14,172 nt of DNA from contig JAOXYB010033841.1 in NCBI GenBank assembly GCA_028565635.1, positions 1 to 14,172 on the forward strand. The letters are read 5' to 3'. Below the pieces are notes generated by a model. That model worked only from the letters and a program-made list of their open reading frames with translations, searched no databases and was not told the origin of the DNA. The first letter of the stretch is position 1. Each line of letters opens with the position of its first letter. A program made the translations under genes and the position numbers. Below, piece after piece: positions 9,385-14,172 of the stretch. The DNA is from Phoronis ovalis (lineage: Eukaryota > Phoronida > Phoronidae).

Positions 9385-9911
9385 ATGAGAATCTAAATTT
9401 GTATAAAGCAACAAGAAACAAAAGTATGCACACAAGTTATTGAGCAAGTACTTATTATAATACAAGTATTTCTTTGCGTACAGAACAAATTATTATGGCT
9501 TTTTGCAAAAGTCCCTCGACACATATCTGTCGACTGTTTATAGTTGTACGTCAGTTAATATTCTAGGTTTAGAAATGTATCAAAATGGTTTACCGCTTAA
9601 TAGGGAAGCAGTTTCTATCGACCCGCGGTAACTATCGATTCCTATAACAGCAACAATAGGGTAAAAGCAGCTTCAAGTTGACTCCTACAGCAGTATGATA
9701 AATAGCAATACGAAAGTGTGTTGTGCTGCAATATGAGAAACACCACCTGTGTGCCACATAACTTTGTTAGGAGTCAATATTTGAGAAATGTTTGAAATGA
9801 AATGAAAATTCCCGCCTATCCAACAAAGTTTGATGCAGTATGCAACTTACTTGCGAAAGCTATCAAAAATGTGAGTTTTATATATAATACTTCATTATTC
9901 CACCACTGTTT

Positions 9912-9917
9912 TTAATA
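9912..9917 (-). terminator. Candidate TEKT2 polyadenylation signal ATTAAA
   Basis: TTTAAT on the + strand is ATTAAA on the gene strand, about 11 bases past the tektin-2 stop. This would give an unusually short 3' UTR. The alternative is AATAAA at 9270-9275 (- strand), which would place the UTR antisense to that of TPR. Confidence 0.4.
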
Positions 9918-9927
9918 TTGTTCCTCT

Positions 9928-10120
9928 TTATGCCAGATATTTTGATCGTTCTCTTTCAATTCCAGTAAGAGTAAGGTTTCTTTCAATTCCAGAGTATGGT
10001 TTTGTTGTAAGTTTCTTACGGCTTTCCAAACTTCTGTTGTCCAGCATAAGACTGTTGTTTTTACGAGCTAAATCTTCTTCAATACGGTGGAGGTTATTAT
10101 ACAAGGCATCCAAAGCATGT
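9928..10120 (-). CDS. TEKT2: TEKT2 terminal coding exon (residues 359-422)
   Basis: The exon encodes HALDALYNNLHRIEEDLARK, NNSLMLDNRSLESRKKL and a short tail ending ERSKYLA before TAA. DALxxNLxRxEEDxxxKxNSLxLD is typical of the last tektin helix. The acceptor is tttctttgcag. Confidence 0.93.
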
Positions 10121-12769
10121 CTGCAAAGAAACAACATATTTAACTGATAAATTCATATCTTCAAAAGGAAAATATATGACATTTTTTTTATCAATTTATT
10201 AATAGTCCAGAATTAATTTGCAAATTTGTTTTATCTTGGGTAGTATATTAACATTGCACTCATAAATAGAAATTTATGATAAGTTGTAAGACACTCATCC
10301 AACGAACTTTTTATTTTTTTGCTGATATGAGCTACAAGGAGGAACAGCTACAACTCTCTTAAGGGTAGTGGTTCAGGGACCACTAGACATCCAGCAAGCT
10401 GTTTAGTAATATGGGTGTACATGAAAGATGAAGATCATCTGATAAAGTTGGGTAATTAAAGCCAAAGAGCAAAATGTGTTTCCTCAAACACTTACTTGGC
10501 TTGTTTAAGTTTGTCTTCTAATGCCTTCCTTGTTACTTCTAACTGTCTCACTTCGTCTGTTAATCCATACTGTACACCATCACGACATAACTCAACATTG
10601 GGACGATATGTGCGATTTTCCAAACGAGTTTGAGCCAACTTCATTGGATTAATTTTATCACGAATTGCTCGTTCAATTCCTCTAATATCATTTTCAAGCT
10701 CTGCAATTTCGTCCTCGGTCTGAAAGCAAGAGATGAATGTTTACAGATAACATTTGACATCTAGCTTATATTGTATCTATAATAATTGTAGCTGCAATTG
10801 CCAGACAGCTCATTTTTTGAAACATGACACTATTTTTTTGTTCAGAAATTAGAACAGAAATGGAACAGATATTAAATAGGAAAACATTGGAATCACAGGA
10901 AAAATGGAACGTTAAAAATAAAGCTTTTTTAAAAAGCTTACATTCTTTTTCTGCCATTCAAGTTCACCCTTGGCACGTTCTGTTTCATGAATCCTCTTTC
11001 TGAATGCATACTCTGTGGCAAGACGTTGCGTTTCTAAGTCATTGTCTGTTTCTTGTAGTGTATGATGGATTGCTTCACGTAGTCGTGTTGATGCTCTCAT
11101 TTCTGCATCGGCACGTTCTTTGTTGTAACGGCTAAAGTCTTCCCAATTCTGTGGTGTCACACTTCTGCAATGGTAAAATATTTTTAGTATACCGGGCTAA
11201 CTGAAAAGGAGCCAATGACACACACAATTTTGCCCATTGTAGTGTCATCTACAGGCAGTGTGTGATAACAAATCAATTAGATGTCGATAGAACCAATAAA
11301 AGCTCTGCATTTCAGGTTATTTATATAAAAAAATTGATAAAAGGGCATTTGAATAATTAATCACAATTAGCCATAGCATATGATATGTTGTCTGCATAAC
11401 AAATAAATAGCAACTATAAACAATACTAATGGTAGAGATTGTGCCTCTGAAACTAAAATATTTTGAAAAAATAATATGTTTTTGAATATTTCTCTAAAGT
11501 TCAGCGAAAAGAATATACTAACTTAACTTACCCTTTTGGAACACGTGTAGGGTCTGGCTTGTAACTAATCATTGGAGATTTTTCAGTTAAATTATATTGG
11601 TCTACATCAATTCCTAAAGCAATGTTCTTGTCTTGTAGATCAGCAATAACCTGTTGACGGGCTTCCTGGAGCAGGCATAGCTGTTCAAAAGATTCGCTGC
11701 ATTTCTGCTGTAATTGTTTCTTTATACCTTCAATTACCTCTACTTCCTAAAATGGAGAGGAAAACATTTAGAATAATTTTATACCAAATACTACACTTTA
11801 CTAAAGAAACATTGGAGTACAAACAGAACATCATGATACTCATTTACCAACCCCAAAGACAAAACAAAGATTTTTCCTCAAAATTTCATTTGTTACCGGA
11901 ACAAGTAGGATAATTTTTTATCAAATACTGCGATCATCATGATACTCATTTATCACTTGAACCCCAAAGACAACACAAAGATGTTTCCTCAAAAATTCAT
12001 TTGTTACTAGAGGGAATGTATCTAACACAGTTTATATCTAAAAGTTTCATCAACTAGATGGAATGAAATATTAAAATCTTTGTTTGTTAAAAGCTATTAT
12101 TTTTTGGTTCTTTGTTAATGAAGTTTAATATATACATGCATATAGAAAGATGTTAAGCTTTTTCCCAATCTGAATATATTCAGTTAATAAATGTCAAATA
12201 CTGGACAGTATAATGGCACTTGATGGTTACAATAATTTTGCATTAAAATACCCTGGAAATTTTACTACTTAATTTTATATAAAATAAGTCACATACTGAA
12301 AATTGGAACAAAAAAAACACAAAATGTTTTCAGAGCCAAGTCATTGTTTATTTACCTTGTGCAATTGGTGCTCTGCCTCATCTTGTACCAAATCAATTCC
12401 TTGGCGGCCTTCACGGGTTGTCAAGTTCTCTATAGCTACATCCAAAGGAACCTGTTTAGCTTCCAAGGAAATTTCAGTTAGATCTTTAGCCTCTGTTAAA
12501 TCAGCAATTTCTTTATCTAAATCAGCTAAACTTTTTTCAAGGATTTCTTTCCACTTTCTGATATCATCAACGCGATCAGCTAGTCTTGTATTGTTATCGT
12601 GTTGGTCCCACTTAGTTTGGTTGTCAGTTTCATTTCGCAAAAACCGACTTTCTTCACGCACGCAACTGGAAGCTTCCCTCTGTCGTTCAGCATTTGTGGA
12701 GATAGTATAATTTGAGGTGAACCAATCTGGTGGTTGGAACCTAGTGCTTGGTTTTACTTCTGTTGCCAT
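9928..12769 (-). CDS. TEKT2: Tektin-2, axonemal microtubule inner protein
   Basis: Tektins are coiled-coil filaments bound to the doublet-microtubule wall of motile cilia and flagella; tektin-2 is needed for sperm and ciliary motility in vertebrates. Coding exons, 5' to 3': 12769-12356, 11746-11532, 11164-10942, 10719-10496 and 10120-9928. All junctions are GT-AG and in phase, giving 422 residues (human TEKT2 is 430). The start MATEVKPSTRFQPPDWFTSN resembles the vertebrate tektin-2 N-terminus. PLDVAIENLTTRE, DPTRVP and the tektin nonapeptide RPNVELCRD (residues 323-331) follow in order. These fit tektin-2 better than tektin-1, -3, -4 or -5. The ATG has a strong context (A at -3, G at +4). The gene is intact, converges with TPR and diverges from the signal-peptide gene at 13427. 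Confidence 0.94.
10121..10495 (-). other. TEKT2 last intron, 375 bp
   Basis: AT-rich; only a weak GTGGT/ACCAC hairpin near 10368-10383 was noticed. Confidence 0.6.
10496..10719 (-). CDS. TEKT2: TEKT2 coding exon 4 with tektin signature (residues 285-359)
   Basis: The exon begins TEDEIAELENDIRGIERAIR and contains RPNVELCRD, the tektin-family nonapeptide that forms a conserved loop between coiled-coil segments, followed by YGLTDEVRQLE. Acceptor gctttcag, donor GCCAA|GTAAGT with two bases left over. Confidence 0.94.
10942..11164 (-). CDS. TEKT2: TEKT2 coding exon 3 (residues 210-284)
   Basis: The exon encodes SVTPQNWEDFSRYNKERADA, then the helical segment AEMRASTRLREAIHHTLQET and on to ELEWQKKN. 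Acceptor ccattgcag, donor AAGAAT|GTAAGC, phase 0 at the end. Confidence 0.92.
11165..11531 (-). other. TEKT2 intron, 367 bp
   Basis: AT-rich, nothing recognised. Confidence 0.65.
11532..11746 (-). CDS. TEKT2: TEKT2 coding exon 2 (residues 139-210)
   Basis: The exon encodes EVEVIEGIKKQLQQKCSESF, EQLCLLQEARQQVIADL and a linker ending DPTRVPKG, which matches the tektin-2 DPTRVP motif. Acceptor ccattttag, donor AAAGG|GTAAGT; two bases remain. Confidence 0.92.
11747..12355 (-). other. TEKT2 intron 1 of the coding region, 609 bp, with tandem duplication
   Basis: AT-rich intron holding two degenerate tandem copies (see the repeat entry). The remainder has no recognised feature. Confidence 0.75.
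11768..12011. repeat. Degenerate two-copy tandem duplication
   Basis: Copy 1 (about 11768-11902) and copy 2 (about 11907-12011) share a leader (taGAATAATTTTATACCAAATACT versus a close variant), CATCATGATACTCATTTA and then CCCCAAAGACAA.ACAAAGAT, TTCCTCAAAA and TTCATTTGTTAC. The strongly matching parts start at 11829 and 11935, a 106-bp offset. Copy 2 lacks about 30 bases between leader and CATCAT and gains a few bases after CATTTA. Confidence 0.8.
12356..12769 (-). CDS. TEKT2: TEKT2 coding exon 1 (residues 1-138)
   Basis: It carries the start codon and the first helical half-repeat, including STNAERQR, RNETDNQTKWDQHDNNTRLADR and PLDVAIENLTTRE. The open frame runs four codons past the donor CACAAG|GTAAAT to TGA, so the splice at 12356 is required; phase 0. 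The opposite-strand open frame at 12303-12710 is a shadow. Confidence 0.93.
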
Positions 12770-12798
12770 TTTATTGTATTTTCTGTTTTATTCAAAAT

Positions 12799-13031
12799 CT
12801 GTAAATGATAGATTAAAGTCAGTATCTTAACCCAACCTATGCCTTATACCTATCCCTAATTATTTTCGTCTTGTTTAAAAAAAAATTTAAAAAAAACACA
12901 TTCCTAATGCATTCTAATTTCTATTTGTAGAACAAAACTAAAGCTCACTCTCATGCTATTAAATTTTTGCATTTTGTTCCAACGAAAATAACGTTTTACG
13001 ACAATTAACTAAGAAAGATTCGGCGACTTAC
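12799..13031 (-). other. TEKT2: TEKT2 5' UTR intron (inferred)
   Basis: On the gene strand a donor AAAG|GTAAGTCG (GT at 13031-13030) faces an acceptor catttacag ending at 12799. This leaves 29 untranslated bases before the ATG. A second good donor at 13116 could define an alternative first exon. No transcript evidence is available here. Confidence 0.55.
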
Positions 13032-13110
13032 CTTTACACGCCTGTCTACCTGCAGTACAGCCTTTATTTTGCTGCTACTAAGGTTCCCTTGCAATATAAA
13101 GGGAATGAAT
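13032..13110 (-). other. TEKT2: Probable TEKT2 non-coding first exon; upstream limit uncertain
   Basis: The 3' end is set by the donor at 13032|13031. The transcription start cannot be located from sequence; I place it between the donor and the X-box. Confidence 0.4.
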
Positions 13111-13119
13111 ACTTACATC

Positions 13120-13133
13120 GTTGCTATGTAAAC
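13120..13133. promoter_or_regulatory. RFX X-box upstream of TEKT2
   Basis: GTTGCTATGTAAAC fits the X-box consensus RYYNYYATRRNRAC at every position but one (T in place of R at position 10). RFX factors bind such imperfect palindromes in promoters of ciliary genes. It lies 351 bp upstream of the tektin-2 ATG in genomic distance and just upstream of the inferred first exon. Confidence 0.65.
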
Positions 13134-13167
13134 GAATACCGAATACCTCTCCTTCACACTCAATGCG

Positions 13168-13172
13168 ATTGG
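13168..13172 (-). promoter_or_regulatory. CCAAT box (inverted)
   Basis: ATTGG in the context cgATTGGac reads as CCAAT on the tektin-2 strand, 35 bp beyond the X-box. NF-Y sites beside RFX sites are common in promoters. Confidence 0.5.
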
Positions 13173-13201
13173 ACCATCTTTTTCCCTTGCCTATGGATAA
13201 G

Positions 13202-13206
13202 CCAAT
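13202..13206 (+). promoter_or_regulatory. CCAAT box
   Basis: gCCAATCAc on the + strand has the extended NF-Y-like context (CCAATCA). Its orientation suits the divergent gene starting at 13427. Confidence 0.5.
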
Positions 13207-13426
13207 CACAGACACAATAACTTATGGATACAAGTTCTTGGATACCAACAGAATGCTGGGTATAAAAAATTATTTTAGTTTGTAGTAAATCTGAAAATGT
13301 TTCCAACTTCAACCATCTGTTAAAAGCTGTAAAAAATGTATTTGTGGATTGAATGTTTATATTAAAGTTAATTATAGCGAGGAGTTGATCTTACGCATTT
13401 GTAACGAGATAAATCGAGATTTCAAA

Positions 13427-13516
13427 ATGGAAACACGGAAGAGTCACAGTGCGAGTTGTTGTTTCTGGGTTTTTGTATTCGTTTGTCTTGCCCCTGTATA
13501 CGTGGCAGATAAAAAA
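13427..13516 (+). CDS. First coding exon of an unidentified secretory-pathway protein, 3' partial
   Basis: The ATG at 13427 (context AAAATGG, strong) opens 30 codons: METRKSHSASCCFWVFVFVC, then LAPVYVADKK, ending exactly at AAAAAA|GTAAGTATG, a near-perfect donor, phase 0. A basic N-terminus, a hydrophobic core of about 11 residues (residues 13-23) and a small-residue region (LAPVYVA) are the layout of a cleavable signal peptide, with cleavage likely after VYVA. The frame is open upstream to an ATG at 13349, but that start has a weak context and would bury the signal. The mature protein is not visible, so I cannot name the family. It is divergent from tektin-2 and may share its promoter. Confidence 0.6.
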
Positions 13517-13651
13517 GTAAGTATGCGTTGTGTAGTTGTATTAACAAATAAGGACAGCTTTTATGTGAGCATTATAGAACAATGTTAATTTGGTTCATAT
13601 TGCTAGGTTTTATTTTGTCTAGTCCTGGTTTTATAAATTATATGATTTATA

Positions 13652-13876
13652 AGTCCCCGGGGTTAAAACTTAAGTCCTAGCTTCTTGAACGAATGAGTTC
13701 ATATATCACTCAGATACTTTCTGAGTCTGATTATCTCGCTGATTATCCAACTTCAACTCCCACTACTCCTGCCAGCATTTCCAACTGACAGCGCTAACTC
13801 GCACACAAAATTCAAAGAGATACCCTTGTCAGGGCCTTGTCACTAAATGGTCTTAACTTCAGAGTCCCCGGGGTTA
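13652..13876 (+). repeat. 14-bp direct repeat AGTCCCCGGGGTTA, two copies
   Basis: Exact copies at 13652-13665 and 13863-13876, starts 211 bp apart. The core CCCCGGGG is itself palindromic and is unusual in this AT-rich setting. Confidence 0.85.
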
Positions 13877-14020
13877 GTTGTGCCATAAAATGCAGCGTTA
13901 ACATAAAATCACCAGCGGAAGAGTGCTTTGCGAACAATCATTGGGATGGTATATCCATTGTGGCTTGGCCTGGGAGGTACTTGGCCAATTTATGGTGCAG
14001 GGGTGACCCTTACGAAAAAT

Positions 14021-14172
14021 TTCTATAGAATTCTATAGAACAATTCTATAGAATAACCAATTCTATAGAAAACTCTATAGAATTCTATAGAGAACTCTAT
14101 AGAATTCTATAGAAAACTCTATAGAATTCTATAGAGAACTCTATAGAATTCTATAGAGAGCTCTATAGAATT
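14021..14172. repeat. Palindromic satellite array, 22-bp unit, continuing past the window edge
   Basis: From 14071 the unit AACTCTATAGAATTCTATAG plus AG (or AA) recurs with starts at 14071, 14093, 14115, 14137 and 14159, exactly 22 bp apart with one or two substitutions. Each unit holds CTCTATAGAATTCTATAGAG, a perfect 20-bp palindrome. The left part (14021-14070) has irregular 10-bp TTCTATAGAA units, which look like the array edge. Confidence 0.95.

Larger units (their letters stand above)
9016..9927. other. Convergent 3' flank between TPR and TEKT2
   Basis: No coding region. It should contain the TPR 3' UTR reading rightward and the tektin-2 3' UTR reading leftward. A 10-bp inverted repeat (9678-9687 with 9768-9777) and a small TCGACA/TGTCGA hairpin (9516-9533) are the only structures I noticed. 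Confidence 0.7.
13517..14172 (+). other. Presumed first intron of the 13427 gene; repeats only
   Basis: No further exon recognised. It contains a small hairpin (TTATAAAT 13631-13638 with ATTTATAA 13645-13652), a 14-bp direct repeat and the satellite array at the right edge. The open frame at 13837-14028 has no recognisable family features. Confidence 0.5.

Noticed and set aside
9845-9851. Strong minus-strand donor-like site CAA|GTAAGT downstream of the TEKT2 stop
   Set aside because: No matching upstream exon frame fits tektin-2, whose C-terminus is complete; probably chance.
10462-10490. Third copy of the TEKT2 intron duplication
   Set aside because: Similarity is limited to about 20 scattered matching bases next to a splice site; too weak to call, mentioned only as a hint.
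12303-12710. 135-residue + strand ORF opposite tektin-2
   Set aside because: Antisense of the tektin-2 first coding exon; Ser/Leu/Lys-rich composition is what reverse reading of a coiled-coil exon gives.
13837-14028. 63-residue + strand ORF before the satellite
   Set aside because: It opens without an ATG at its first codon, runs into the repeat array and shows no family motif; a further exon of the 13427 gene or a transposon fragment cannot be excluded but is unsupported.
1-14172. Prokaryotic-type system (CRISPR, toxin-antitoxin, phage, operon)
   Set aside because: All coding evidence is spliced animal genes; no direct-repeat/spacer array, ribosome binding site series or long unspliced genes are present. 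The 22-bp array has no spacers.

Overview
The window is animal nuclear DNA. It is AT-rich, with short exons, GT-AG introns and no bacterial-style operons. The two recognisable genes are the nuclear-pore basket protein TPR (Megator/Mlp family) and the axonemal protein tektin-2. A motile-cilium tektin, many introns and a short inverted-repeat transposon with a GGGCTGTTCC end suggest an invertebrate metazoan such as a mollusc, annelid or cnidarian. The sequence alone does not settle the phylum.

Positions 1-9015, + strand: the last 13 coding exons of TPR, beginning inside an intron at the left edge. All 12 internal junctions join in phase to give a continuous 778-residue tail ending at TAA 9013-9015. 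This is the disordered, acidic, Pro/Thr/Ser-rich C-terminal region of TPR, not its coiled-coil rod. It contains a Lys/Arg-rich nuclear-localisation-like segment, two acidic plus VIVV-type modules that resemble SUMO-interacting motifs, the conserved FAEA..SP and GRSVPTTPLQ blocks, and an RG/RGG-rich end. The fourth intron seen here carries a 179-bp MITE with 39/40-bp terminal inverted repeats and a TTA target duplication.

Positions 9016-9927 are the shared 3' flank of two convergent genes. Positions 13032-9928, - strand, hold a complete tektin-2 gene: a likely non-coding first exon and five coding exons giving 422 residues with the tektin nonapeptide RPNVELCRD. Its first coding intron contains a degenerate local tandem duplication.

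Positions about 13033-13426 look like a compact divergent promoter. A near-consensus RFX X-box lies on the tektin-2 side, with two CCAAT boxes in opposite orientations beyond it. On the other side, + strand, is the first coding exon (13427-13516) of an unidentified gene encoding a signal peptide; the rest of that gene lies outside the window or was not recognised. The right edge (14021-14172) runs into a satellite-like array built from a 22-bp unit containing a perfect 20-bp palindrome.

Functionally the genes are unrelated neighbours: nuclear-pore basket, cilium axoneme and a secretory-pathway protein. The likely shared regulation is the divergent promoter. I see no CRISPR array, tRNA, rRNA or prokaryotic defence-type system.
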